Assembly: GCF_900156545.1 (NCBI RefSeq) | Contig: NZ_FTNW01000002.1 | Location: forward strand, 620,001 to 684,000 | Direction: 5' to 3' | Length of the DNA stretch: 64,000 bases | Source: Aquipseudomonas alcaligenes | Lineage (GTDB): Bacteria > Pseudomonadota > Gammaproteobacteria > Pseudomonadales > Pseudomonadaceae | Program-made: the position numbers and the translations under genes | Notes under the pieces: generated by a model | Seen by the model: only the letters and a program-made list of their open reading frames with translations | The model's database searches: none | Told to the model about the DNA's origin: nothing | In this document: positions 17,015 through 25,215 of the stretch, in pieces | Position numbering within the stretch: position 1 is the first letter of the stretch | Layout of the letters: each line of letters opens with the position of its first letter

Positions 17015-18351
17015 TGCGCCCTCCCTGTTGAAACCGGTGCGGCGCGCTCATCCAGGAAGCGGTCGGCGATGTAACCGAACAGCAGATAGCCTACCGCGGT
17101 GACCAGCATGCCGCCGAACACGGCCTCCGTGCCCGAGGCATACAGTGCGTAGAAGCTGTAGGCCATGGCCACGGCCAGCGCAGCCCCGTTGCGATACTGC
17201 ACCCTGCGCCCCACTCCCGCTTTGCGCATGATGATCAGCAACGCCGAGAGTGCGGTGATGTACGGAATGATGTTGGTAACCGCCGCCAGGTTGACCAGCT
17301 TGCCGAACTGCTCGGAGGCGTTGGGCGATATGGTCGAGACCGCCATGCCGGTTTGCAGGGCAGCATTGGCGATCAGGCCGATGATCGGCGCGCCCATCAG
17401 CGTCACACGGGCGAAGAAGCTCGGGAACATGCGCTGCTCGGCGGTGACCTTGGCGGTCTGCGCCAGGGTGAACTGCCAGCCCAGCAACGAGCCGACGCAG
17501 GCCATGACCGCCAGGGCCATGATGATGTCACCGACCCAGTCGTTGAACATCTGCGCGTAGACGAAGGCGAAAGGCGCCGTGGAGTTGGCCAGCTCGGCGT
17601 TCGGCACGATGCCCATGATCACCGAGGTGGAAGCGACGTAGACCACCGCCGCGCCCAGGGTACCGAGCAGGCAGGCCAACGGCACGTTGCGCTGCGGGTT
17701 TTCCACCGCGTCGGAGTTCTGCGCCGCCGACTCCATGCCTAGGAAGGCCCAAAGGGTCAGCGGAATACTCTGCGCGATGGCCTCGCTGGTAGTGATGCCG
17801 TTGGGGTTCCAGGCCTGGCGGAATATCTCGGGATCGAACCAGAACCAGCCGATCAGCGATAACCCGGCCACCGGGATGATCACGCCCCAGACGGTAATGG
17901 AGCCGATCTGCCCGGTGACTTTCGGTCCACCGAAGTTGGCCAGCGAGGTCAGCCAGATCAGCCCGACCGTACCGACAAACAACGGGATGGCACCACTGCC
18001 CAGCCAGGGTAGGAAAGGTGTGAGGTAGCCCACCGCAGAGATGGCGATGGCGACGTTGCCGATGGCCAGCGACAGGAAATACAGATAGGAACAGAGGAAG
18101 AACGCCGACTTGCCGTGCGCTTCCTCGGTATAGGCCGACATGCCCCCCGGCCGCGTGCAGAAAATGCCGCACTGGGCGAAGCAGTAGGCGATGGCCATCG
18201 AGCCGATGGCCGTGATCACCCAGGACAGCAACGACACCGCCCCCAGCTGAGCCATGCTCGACGGCAGCATGATGATGCCCGAGCCCATCATGTTCACCGC
18301 CACCAGGGTGGTCAGCCCGGTGAGCCCCATTTTCTTGCCAGCCTGAGCCAT
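17011..18351 (-). CDS. potE: PotE-like putrescine/ornithine (basic amino acid) antiporter
   Basis: A 446-aa APC-family transporter with 12 predicted helices. The N-terminus MAQAGKKMGLTGLTTLVAVNMMGSG is the PotE form, and IMLPSSMAQLGAVSLLSW and AFLGMESAAQNSDAVENPQRNVP are typical conserved loops. ATG 18351 has GGGAGG in front; another in-frame start lies at 18378. PotE exchanges putrescine for ornithine. Placed between dauBAR and a basic amino acid binding protein, it fits arginine/ornithine/polyamine handling. It is coupled to the downstream binding-protein gene. Confidence 0.88.
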   Translation of the reverse strand: MAQAGKKMGLTGLTTLVAVNMMGSGIIMLPSSMAQLGAVSLLSWVITAIGSMAIAYCFAQCGIFCTRPGGMSAYTEEAHGKSAFFLCSYLYFLSLAIGNVAIAISAVGYLTPFLPWLGSGAIPLFVGTVGLIWLTSLANFGGPKVTGQIGSITVWGVIIPVAGLSLIGWFWFDPEIFRQAWNPNGITTSEAIAQSIPLTLWAFLGMESAAQNSDAVENPQRNVPLACLLGTLGAAVVYVASTSVIMGIVPNAELANSTAPFAFVYAQMFNDWVGDIIMALAVMACVGSLLGWQFTLAQTAKVTAEQRMFPSFFARVTLMGAPIIGLIANAALQTGMAVSTISPNASEQFGKLVNLAAVTNIIPYITALSALLIIMRKAGVGRRVQYRNGAALAVAMAYSFYALYASGTEAVFGGMLVTAVGYLLFGYIADRFLDERAAPVSTGRAQ

Positions 18352-18420
18352 ATCCACCCTCCCCCAAGGAATTGCCATTGCATACTAGGAGAGATCGGGT
18401 TGGCTAGCCCTCTTTAAGCG

Positions 18421-18445
18421 TAAAAGGCCGCACGCATCGCGGCCT
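18421..18445 (-). terminator. Rho-independent terminator of the binding-protein gene
   Basis: On the minus strand AGGCCGC (18445-18439) pairs with GCGGCCT (18431-18425) around a 7-base loop and is followed by a short T-run (18424-18421 region). It closes the gene ending at 18464. Confidence 0.7.
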
Positions 18446-18463
18446 CTTGCGGTCCGGCGAGCC

Positions 18464-19240
18464 TCACTCGCCGTAGATATCGAAACTGAAGTACTTGCTC
18501 TGGATCTTCTGGTACTCGCCATTGGCCCGCAGCGCCAGGATGGCGGCATTGAGCTGGTCCAGCAGCGCCTTGTCACCCTTGCGCACGGCGATACCGGCGC
18601 CCTCGCCGAAGTAGGCCGGGTCAGTGAAGGACGGGCCGACGAAGGCGAAGCCCTTGCCCTGCTCGGTCTTGAGGAAGCCCTCGTCGACCGGGATGGCGTC
18701 GGCCAGGGTGCCGTCGACGCGACCGGCGACCATGTCCAGGTAGATCTCGTTCTGCGAGCTGTAGCGCACCACCTCCACACCCTTGGGCGCCAGCACTTCG
18801 CTGGCGAAGCGGTCGGTAGTGGTGGCGCGCTGCACGGCGATGCGCTTGCCGGCCAGGCTGCTGAAGTCGTCGCTGACCAGGGTGCCTTCCTTCATCGTCA
18901 GACGTGCCGGGCTGTAGTAGTACTTGCCGGTGAAGTCCACCGATTTGCGGCGCTCGTCGGTGATGGTCAGCGACGACAGCACGGCATCGACCTTCTTCAC
19001 CTTGAGCGACGGGATCAGGCCGTCGAACTCCTGCTCCACCCACTGGCACTCGACCTTCATTTCGGCACACAGGGCCACGCCGATATCCACATCGAAGCCG
19101 GCAATGGAACCGTCTGCCTGTTTGAAGGCGAACGGCGGGTAGGCGGCTTCGATACCCAGGCGCAGCGGCTTGTCGGCGGCGAACAGGCTGGAGGCCATCA
19201 GGCTCAAGGCGAGGCCGCCCAGCAATGTGAGTTTCTTCAT
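18464..19240 (-). CDS. Lysine/arginine/ornithine ABC-type periplasmic binding protein
   Basis: A 258-aa family 3 binding protein. The signal peptide is MKKLTLLGGLALSLMASSLFA and the mature part begins ADKPLRLGIEAAYPPF, close to ArgT/HisJ/AotJ proteins for basic amino acids. Conserved blocks include IAGFDVDIGVALCAEMKVEC, ITDERRKSVDFTGKYY and the ending GEYQKIQSKYF. ATG 19240 was chosen because the signal peptide starts there. The P. aeruginosa dau locus is also followed by a binding-protein gene. No transporter genes adjoin it. Its promoter carries the DauR-like palindrome at 19366, which suggests induction by arginine. Confidence 0.88.
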   Translation of the reverse strand: MKKLTLLGGLALSLMASSLFAADKPLRLGIEAAYPPFAFKQADGSIAGFDVDIGVALCAEMKVECQWVEQEFDGLIPSLKVKKVDAVLSSLTITDERRKSVDFTGKYYYSPARLTMKEGTLVSDDFSSLAGKRIAVQRATTTDRFASEVLAPKGVEVVRYSSQNEIYLDMVAGRVDGTLADAIPVDEGFLKTEQGKGFAFVGPSFTDPAYFGEGAGIAVRKGDKALLDQLNAAILALRANGEYQKIQSKYFSFDIYGE

Positions 19241-19365
19241 GGTGTGACTCCCGAATGCATCCGCACCAGGGCGGACAGGTTGGCGATGGGCAGAAGGCAG
19301 TGGCGCCGGACGAAGCCGGAACCCAGGGACCGCAGCCTGCCGAACAGGCCACAACTTATACTTAT

Positions 19366-19382
19366 AAGTCCACTCTGGACTT
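19366..19382. promoter_or_regulatory. Second DauR-like operator
   Basis: AAGTCCA-CTC-TGGACTT is a perfect 7-bp inverted repeat with a 3-bp spacer, 126 bp upstream of the binding-protein ATG and next to a TTATAA hexamer. The half-site and spacer length are the same as at the dauB promoter (13261-13273). Confidence 0.6.
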
Positions 19383-19452
19383 TTATGTATAAATCGTCAA
19401 CCGCGCGTCACATCGCCCGCGCATGGCGCGCGACCACGCGAAACGTCGCGGC

Positions 19453-19908
19453 TCAGGAGCGCGCCCAACGCGCCGCAGCGTGCTGGTCGCTGTCACGGCC
19501 CTCGACCCAGCGTGCGCCTTCCGGGGTGTCTTCCTTCTTCCAGAACGGCGCGCGGGTCTTCAGGTAATCCATGATGAAGTTGCAGGCATCGAACGCCGCC
19601 TGGCGATGGGCACTGGCAATACCGACGAAGACAATGGGTTCGCCCGGTTGCAACCGGCCGACCCGGTGCAGCACCTCCACCCGCAGCAGCGGCCAGCGCT
19701 GCTCGGCTTCACCGACGATGCCGGCCAGGGCCTTCTCGGTCATGCCCGGGTAGTGTTCGAGGAACAGGCCATGCACGTCCTGGCCGTCGTTGTAGTCGCG
19801 CACGTAGCCGACGAAGGTGGCTACCGCGCCGATGCCCAGGTTGGCAGCGTGCAGCGCATTGAGCTCGACGCCCGGATCGAAGGCCTCGACCTGTACCCGG
19901 ACAGCCAC
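19453..19908 (-). CDS. moaE: Molybdopterin synthase catalytic subunit MoaE
   Basis: A 151-aa protein with the MoaE signature: GAVATFVGYVRDYNDG, LEHYPGMTEKAL, HRVGRLQPGEPIVFVGIASAHRQAAFDACNFIMDYLKTRAPFWKKE. The lysine pair near WKKE belongs to the active site that receives sulfur from the MoaD C-terminus. The start is GTG 19908, one base after the moaD stop. It is the last gene of a moaC-moaD-moaE cluster in which successive genes overlap or abut. Confidence 0.95.
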   Translation of the reverse strand: MAVRVQVEAFDPGVELNALHAANLGIGAVATFVGYVRDYNDGQDVHGLFLEHYPGMTEKALAGIVGEAEQRWPLLRVEVLHRVGRLQPGEPIVFVGIASAHRQAAFDACNFIMDYLKTRAPFWKKEDTPEGARWVEGRDSDQHAAARWARS

Positions 19909-19909
19909 C

Positions 19910-20155
19910 CTAGCCTCCCGTCACGGTCGGGAAGAAGGCGATCTCGTCACCGTCGGCGATCTCGGTATCCAGGCTGCACAGTTCATGGTTGCGCGCGCAC
20001 ATCAGGTTCTGCTCGGCCAACACCTGCCACACGCCGCCACGACTCTGCAGATGCTCGCGCAGCTGTTCCAGGTTGCTCAGCGCGGCACGTTGCAATTGCT
20101 CGCCGTCGATGCCCAGCACCTCTCGGTAACGGGCGAAATACTGTACGCGGATCAT
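19910..20155 (-). CDS. moaD: Molybdopterin synthase sulfur carrier subunit MoaD
   Basis: A 81-aa ubiquitin-like protein ([15 protein letters not shown]) that ends in Gly-Gly (FPTVTGG), the residue pair that is thiocarboxylated to carry sulfur to molybdopterin. The ATG at 20155 overlaps the moaC stop (ATGA). The length and ending match the family exactly. Confidence 0.95.
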   Translation of the reverse strand: MIRVQYFARYREVLGIDGEQLQRAALSNLEQLREHLQSRGGVWQVLAEQNLMCARNHELCSLDTEIADGDEIAFFPTVTGG

Positions 20156-20643
20156 GTCAGGCTCCCTGCCTCGTGATAGTCCAGATGGTAATCGCCGCTC
20201 TTGCCGCCGGACTTCTCCAGCAGGCGCACGGCCTCGATGCAGATGCCGCGGTCCACGGCCTTGCACATGTCGTAAATGGTCAGCGCGGCGACACTGGCGG
20301 CGGTCAGCGCCTCCATCTCCACGCCGGTCTGCCCGGCCAGCTTGCAGCGCGCGACGATGCGCACGCAGTCGATACCTTCGGCCTGCAGCTCGACCTTGAC
20401 GCTGGTGAGCATCAGCGGATGGCACAGCGGGATCAGATCGGAAGTCTTCTTCGCCGCCTGGATGCCGGCGATGCGCGCCACGGCAAACACATCGCCCTTG
20501 GGATGGCTGCCGTCGGCAATCATCGCCAGGGTGGCGGGCAACATGCGCACACGGGCTTCGGCCACGGCCTCACGGGAGGTCACCGCCTTGTCGGTGACAT
20601 CCACCATGTTGGCGCGGCCTTGGGAATCGAGATGGGTCAGCAC
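20152..20643 (-). CDS. moaC: Cyclic pyranopterin monophosphate synthase MoaC
   Basis: A 163-aa protein with MoaC blocks: [84 protein letters not shown] 20643 is the start because the family N-terminus is M-LTHLD and a GGAG lies upstream. It forms cyclic pyranopterin monophosphate in the second half of the first molybdenum cofactor step; moaA is not in the window. Aspartate D128-type and lysine residues in the CKAVDRG segment are the catalytic region. Confidence 0.95.
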   Translation of the reverse strand: MLTHLDSQGRANMVDVTDKAVTSREAVAEARVRMLPATLAMIADGSHPKGDVFAVARIAGIQAAKKTSDLIPLCHPLMLTSVKVELQAEGIDCVRIVARCKLAGQTGVEMEALTAASVAALTIYDMCKAVDRGICIEAVRLLEKSGGKSGDYHLDYHEAGSLT

Positions 20644-20742
20644 GGTCTGGCTCCGGGGTAGATAGCGCATTGTAACGCCGCAGCCACGCCACGCGCGCCC
20701 CCGCTCCGCCCCTCCGGTCGGAGGAGCGGGCGGCTGCAGCGG

Positions 20743-22134
20743 TTACATGTGCGCTTCGGCGTACTCGGCCAGCACCGAGCGCGGCACCCCTTGCAGGGTG
20801 ATGTGCACGCCGTGCTCGAAGTCCTTGAAGCGCTCGGTGAGGTAGGTCAGGCCCGAACTGGTGGCGGACAGGTAAGGCGTGTCGATCTGCGCCAGGTTGC
20901 CCAGGCAGATCACCTTGGAGCCGCTGCCGGCACGGGTGATGATGGTTTTCATCTGGTGCGGGGTAAGGTTCTGGCACTCGTCGATCAGGATCAGGCTGTG
21001 CTGGAAGCTGCGCCCGCGGATGTAGTTGAGCGACTTAAACTGCAGCGGCACCTTCTGCAGGATGTAGTCGACGCTGCCGTGGGTACTCTCATCGTCTGAG
21101 TGCAGCGCCTCCAGGTTGTCGGTGATGGCGCCGAGCCAGGGTTCCATCTTCTCCGCCTCGGTGCCGGGCAAAAAGCCGATGTCCTCGTCCAGGCCCTGCA
21201 CGCTGCGGGTGGCGATGATTCTACGGTAGCGCTTGCTGACCATGGTCTGTTCGATGGCCGCGGCCAGCGCCAGGATGGTCTTGCCCGAGCCGGCGGCGCC
21301 GGACAGGTTGACCAGGTGGATGTCCGGATCGAGCAACGCGTACAACGCCAGCGACTGGTACAGGTCGCGCGGGCGCAGGCCCCAGGCTTCCTGGTGCAGC
21401 AAGGGTTCCTGGTGCAGGTCGAGGATGGTCAGGCTGCTGCCCTCGATGCCCTTGACCCAGCCGACGAAGCCCTGCTCATCGACGATGAACTCGTTGATAT
21501 GCACCGCCGGCAGGTTGTCGGTGAGCTGCACCTGGTGCCAGGTGCGGCCGTGGCCCTGGCGCGTCTCGACCTTGGCGACGCGATCCCAGAAGGAGCCGGA
21601 GAGGTTGTGGTAGCCGCGCGACAGCAGGTTGACGTCGTCCACCAGCTGGTCGGTGTGGTAGTCCTCGGCGGAGATGCCGCAGGCGCGCGCCTTCAGGCGC
21701 ATGTTGATGTCCTTGGTGACCAGCACCACGGGCGAGCCGCTGCGCCGGCTCTGCAGTTCCACCAGCTGGTTGATGATCTTGTTGTCGTTGAGGTGCTCGG
21801 GCAGCCAGGTGATGGGCTCCGCGCGCTTGCTCATGAGGATCGACAGGGTGCCTTTGGGCTCGTTCTTGCCGCGCCGAATCGGCACCCCCTGCTCCACCTC
21901 CTCGGGGCTGGCCTCGCCCAGCGTCTGGTCGATCAGGCGGATGGCCTGGCGGCATTCGGCGGCGACCGTGTGCTTGCCGGTCTTGAGCTTGTCCAGCTCC
22001 TCCAGCACGGTCATGGGGATGGCGACGTGGTGTTCCTGGAAATTCAGCAGCGCGTTGGGATCGTGGATCAGGACGTTGGTGTCGAGGACGTAGAGGGTGG
22101 GCTGGGTGGAGCGGGTGCGTCCGTGATCATCCAT
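20743..22134 (-). CDS. PhoH family protein with N-terminal PIN domain
   Basis: A 463-aa two-domain protein. Residues about 12-150 form a PIN ribonuclease domain (LYVLDTNVLIHDPNALLNF with the first acidic residue, and VLVTKDINMRLKA). About 250-460 is a PhoH P-loop ATPase: Walker A around 281 (SGAAGSGKTILALAAA) and Walker B (SLILIDECQNLTP). PhoH2-type proteins unwind and cleave RNA. It stands alone on the minus strand between moaC and yaaA. No antitoxin-like small gene precedes it, so it need not be a toxin as in mycobacteria. Confidence 0.93.
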   Translation of the reverse strand: MDDHGRTRSTQPTLYVLDTNVLIHDPNALLNFQEHHVAIPMTVLEELDKLKTGKHTVAAECRQAIRLIDQTLGEASPEEVEQGVPIRRGKNEPKGTLSILMSKRAEPITWLPEHLNDNKIINQLVELQSRRSGSPVVLVTKDINMRLKARACGISAEDYHTDQLVDDVNLLSRGYHNLSGSFWDRVAKVETRQGHGRTWHQVQLTDNLPAVHINEFIVDEQGFVGWVKGIEGSSLTILDLHQEPLLHQEAWGLRPRDLYQSLALYALLDPDIHLVNLSGAAGSGKTILALAAAIEQTMVSKRYRRIIATRSVQGLDEDIGFLPGTEAEKMEPWLGAITDNLEALHSDDESTHGSVDYILQKVPLQFKSLNYIRGRSFQHSLILIDECQNLTPHQMKTIITRAGSGSKVICLGNLAQIDTPYLSATSSGLTYLTERFKDFEHGVHITLQGVPRSVLAEYAEAHM

Positions 22135-22494
22135 ACTCGGTCACCTTATCGAGGGGCCTGGACGGCGGAGTCTCTACAGCGCTCCGCCGCGGAGGACCGC
22201 CCACCTCCCGAACGGTGCGGGATTCGCCAGCAAAGGTGATGGCCGATGGCCGCCACCTGTGCTGCAGGGTTCGGCGGTCTGCTTTTTTAATACCCCAATC
22301 TGGATGACAGAAAAAAGAACTTTTTCTGCCTCACGACGCTTTTTTATCGGCTCGACGAATAACGCTTGGCGCCCTCCACCTGCACCGTTACATTCGGAAG
22401 TCCTGCCTCCCCGTCGCCACCCTATGAACGCCATAGCTGGAGCCCTGCCGGGCATCCGGCCTAGAATCGCGCCACGCTTTCTGGAGACGATTCG
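22135..22494. other. 360-bp gene-free interval between phoH and yaaA
   Basis: No credible coding region is seen. It holds the divergent promoters of the two flanking genes. One notable element is CAGAAAAA (22308-22315) paired with TTTTTCTG (22321-22328) around five bases, in an AT-rich patch that stands out from the GC-rich surroundings. It could be an operator or a weak bidirectional terminator. No riboswitch was recognised. Confidence 0.5.
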
Positions 22495-23274
22495 ATGCTG
22501 TTGGTGATTTCCCCCGCCAAGACCCTGGACTACGACACCCCGCCGGCCACCGCGCGCTTCACCCAGCCGCAACACCTGGACCATGCCCAGGAGCTGATCG
22601 GCCAGCTGCGCCAGATGAGCCCGCAACAGATCGGCGAGCTGATGCACCTGTCGGACAAACTCGCCGCGCTCAACGTGGCGCGTTACGGCAGCTGGCAACC
22701 GGACTTCACGCCGGCCAACGCCAAGCAGGCGCTGCTGGCGTTCAAAGGTGACGTCTATACCGGCCTGGCCGCCGAGGACTTCAGCGAAGAGGACTTCGAC
22801 TTTGCCCAGGCGCACCTGCGCATGCTCTCCGGCCTGTATGGCGTACTGCGCCCGCTGGACCTGATGCAGCCCTACCGCCTGGAGATGGGCACCAAGCTGG
22901 CCAATGCCCGCGGCGCCAACCTCTACGAATTCTGGGGCGAACGCATCAGCGGCTGGCTGAACGAGGCGCTGGCCGCCCAGGGCGACGACATCCTGCTCAA
23001 CCTGGCGTCCAACGAATACTTCGGCGCGGTCAAGCGCAAGGCCCTGAACGCCCGGATCATCGACACCGAGTTCAAGGACCTGAAGAACGGCCAGTACAAG
23101 ATCATCAGCTTCTACGCCAAGAAGGCCCGCGGCCTGATGGCGCGCTACGTGATCAAGGAGCGCATCCGCGATCCCGAGCAACTCAAGGCCTTTGACTACC
23201 AGGGCTACCGCTACAGCGCCGAACAGTCGAAGCCGGGCAGCCTGGTGTTCCTGCGCGATCATGCAGAAGACTGA
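22495..23274 (+). CDS. yaaA: Peroxide stress protein YaaA
   Basis: A 259-aa YaaA/DUF328 protein, full length, with the typical start [17 protein letters not shown] and the [22 protein letters not shown] block, plus [14 protein letters not shown]. YaaA lowers free iron during hydrogen peroxide stress and binds DNA through an unusual helix-hairpin-helix. It is probably OxyR-controlled in enterobacteria; I saw no OxyR site here. ATG 22495 is preceded by GGAG. It begins a run of five plus-strand genes. Confidence 0.95.
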   Translation: MLLVISPAKTLDYDTPPATARFTQPQHLDHAQELIGQLRQMSPQQIGELMHLSDKLAALNVARYGSWQPDFTPANAKQALLAFKGDVYTGLAAEDFSEEDFDFAQAHLRMLSGLYGVLRPLDLMQPYRLEMGTKLANARGANLYEFWGERISGWLNEALAAQGDDILLNLASNEYFGAVKRKALNARIIDTEFKDLKNGQYKIISFYAKKARGLMARYVIKERIRDPEQLKAFDYQGYRYSAEQSKPGSLVFLRDHAED

Positions 23275-23345
23275 TCAGCCGGCACGACGGCGCCGCGACT
23301 GGTTATGATCGGCACTCTCCTTCACGCGCCAGACAAGGAACGCCC

Positions 23346-24176
23346 ATGACCCAGCCCGTCGTCCTGATCACCGGTTGCTCCAGCGGCATCGGCCGCGCCC
23401 TCGCCGATGCCTTCAAGGGCGCCGGCTACCGGGTGTTCGCCGCCGCGCGCAAGGGTGCCGACCTGGAGACACTGAATGCCGCCGGCTTCACCGCCGTGAA
23501 GCTGGACGTCAACGATGCCGAGGATATCGCCCGCGCCAGCGAGCGGGTGAAGGCCGAGGCCGGGCGCCTCGACGTGCTGATCAACAATGCCGGTTACGGT
23601 GCCATGGGCCCGCTGCTCGACGGCGGCGCGGCGGGCATGCGCCAACAGTTCGAGACCAACGTGTTCAGCCTGGTCGAGCTGACCCGCGCCTGCTTCCCGC
23701 TGCTGCGCGCCAGCCGTGGCCTGGTGATCAACATCGGCAGCATCTCCAGCGTCCTGATCACCCCCTTCGCCGGCGCCTACTGCGCCTCCAAGGCCGCCGT
23801 GCACGCGCTGTCCGGCGCCCTGCGCATGGAGCTGGCGCCCTTCGGCATCCAGGTGATGGAGGTGCAGCCGGGGGCCATCGCGTCCAGCTTCGGCGCCAAC
23901 GCCAGCCACAGCGCCGAGCAGCTGGTCAGCGAGCAGTCGCCCTGGTGGCCGGTGCGCGAAGGCATTCGCGCCCGCGCCAATGCCTCGCAGGAAAACCCCA
24001 CGCCGGCCAGCCAGTTCGCCGCCACCCTGCTGGCTGCCGTGGCCCGGGCCGAACGCCCGGCCCTGCTGCGTATCGGCAACGGCAGCCGCCGCCTGCCGCT
24101 GCTCCAGCAGTTGCTGCCGCGCCGGCTGATGGAGCGCATGCTGAGCAAGCGCTTCGGCCTCGATACCCCTCTGTGA
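23346..24176 (+). CDS. SDR family oxidoreductase
   Basis: A 276-aa classical short-chain dehydrogenase/reductase: cofactor motif TGCSSGIGRA (residues about 8-17), NNAGYG (about 81), catalytic serine region NIGSISS and YCASKAA (Y-x3-K around 140). The C-terminal 70 residues are of the retinol-dehydrogenase-like type. The substrate is unknown. AAGGA precedes the ATG. It is 71 bp after yaaA and 10 bp before a small membrane protein gene. Confidence 0.92.
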   Translation: MTQPVVLITGCSSGIGRALADAFKGAGYRVFAAARKGADLETLNAAGFTAVKLDVNDAEDIARASERVKAEAGRLDVLINNAGYGAMGPLLDGGAAGMRQQFETNVFSLVELTRACFPLLRASRGLVINIGSISSVLITPFAGAYCASKAAVHALSGALRMELAPFGIQVMEVQPGAIASSFGANASHSAEQLVSEQSPWWPVREGIRARANASQENPTPASQFAATLLAAVARAERPALLRIGNGSRRLPLLQQLLPRRLMERMLSKRFGLDTPL

Positions 24177-24186
24177 GCGGACGGCC

Positions 24187-24558
24187 ATGACACGTCGCTT
24201 TCCCCTCTACGGCTACGTGCTCGCCACGGTCGCCATCGCCTTCGCCAGCAACGTGCTGCTGCGCGTGCCGCTGAAGATCGGCGGCCTGCCGGCCACGCTG
24301 ATCGCCGCCACCCTGAGTGCCTTCGCCCTGCGCGGCCTGTTCGTCTGGCTGGAGCAGCGCCCGCTGCAGATCGCCGAGCGCTGGGCGCTGACGGCTCTGT
24401 ACGGCGCCGCGCTGGGGGCGATCTACCTGCTGATCTTCGCTCTGATGTGGCTGAAGGACGAGCCGGGCGACATGGGCCAGCTGCTGTTCTTCTTCCACTA
24501 CCTCTGCTACCCGACGGCCCTGGCGCTGGTCCTGCACCTGGGGCGCCGCGGCGGCTGA
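24187..24558 (+). CDS. Small integral membrane protein of unknown function
   Basis: A 123-aa protein with about four hydrophobic segments (residues 8-28, 32-52, 68-90, 98-117) and few charged residues. I do not recognise a family. It is sandwiched between the SDR gene (10 bp) and the 2H phosphoesterase gene, whose ATG overlaps its TGA (TGATG). The coupling suggests it works with, or is dosage-linked to, the soluble 2H protein. Confidence 0.75.
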   Translation: MTRRFPLYGYVLATVAIAFASNVLLRVPLKIGGLPATLIAATLSAFALRGLFVWLEQRPLQIAERWALTALYGAALGAIYLLIFALMWLKDEPGDMGQLLFFFHYLCYPTALALVLHLGRRGG

Positions 24559-25190
24559 TGCGCTTCTCCGACGGCGCGCGGGCGCCCGCCGCCACCCAGC
24601 CCTGCACGCTGCGCGACCACCCGGATTGGCACCGCGGCCGCGCGCGCTACTGGCTGTGGTCGATCCCGGTGGACTGCCCGACGGTGCTGCAACGCCTGCA
24701 GGCGGCGCGTAGCTGCCTGGGTGACTGGCTGCATGCGCCTGGCGCGCGCCAGGCGCACATCACCCTGTTCGTCTGTGGCTTCGCCACCCCGCAGCCCGTG
24801 CACAACGACGATATCGCGCCCGCAGTGCTGGACGCCCAATGTCGCGCCCTGGCGGCGCTGCGCCAGCCGGCATTCGAGCTGCACATCGGCGACCTCGACA
24901 GCTTCACCAGCGCCGCCTTCCTCGCGGTGCAGGAACACGGCCACCTCGACCGACTGCGCGGCACACTGGCCGACCTCGCGCCGGAAGTGCGCCAGGCCCC
25001 CTATGCGCCGCACCTGACCGTGGGCCTATACCGCCGCGCGGTAGCACGCGCGACCTGGCACCAGCGCACCCGCGCGCTGCGCGACTGCCCGCCGCTGGCG
25101 CTGCCGGTGCGCGAGCTGCAGCTGCTCAGCTACGCCGCCAGCGAGCCACAGGGGGCGCTGCGTATCGAGGCGCGAGTCGCGCTAGCATAG
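24558..25190 (+). CDS. 2'-5' RNA ligase-like 2H phosphoesterase
   Basis: A 210-aa protein with both signature motifs of the 2H superfamily: AHITLFV at about residue 66 and PHLTVGLY at about 152. The central segment PAFELHIGDLDSFTSAAFLAV is typical of LigT/ThpR-like folds. Such proteins act on 2'-5' linked or cyclic phosphates in RNA or nucleotides. The start ATG overlaps the stop of the membrane protein gene; a longer frame upstream runs through that gene and is spurious. An ATPase gene follows 25 bp later. Confidence 0.85.
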   Translation: MRFSDGARAPAATQPCTLRDHPDWHRGRARYWLWSIPVDCPTVLQRLQAARSCLGDWLHAPGARQAHITLFVCGFATPQPVHNDDIAPAVLDAQCRALAALRQPAFELHIGDLDSFTSAAFLAVQEHGHLDRLRGTLADLAPEVRQAPYAPHLTVGLYRRAVARATWHQRTRALRDCPPLALPVRELQLLSYAASEPQGALRIEARVALA

Positions 25191-25215
25191 GCCGCCTCAC
25201 GTCAGGATGACCGCC

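Noticed and set aside
22135..22494. Riboswitch or small RNA upstream of yaaA
   Set aside because: Only one simple inverted repeat was seen, without the multi-helix structure of a known riboswitch.
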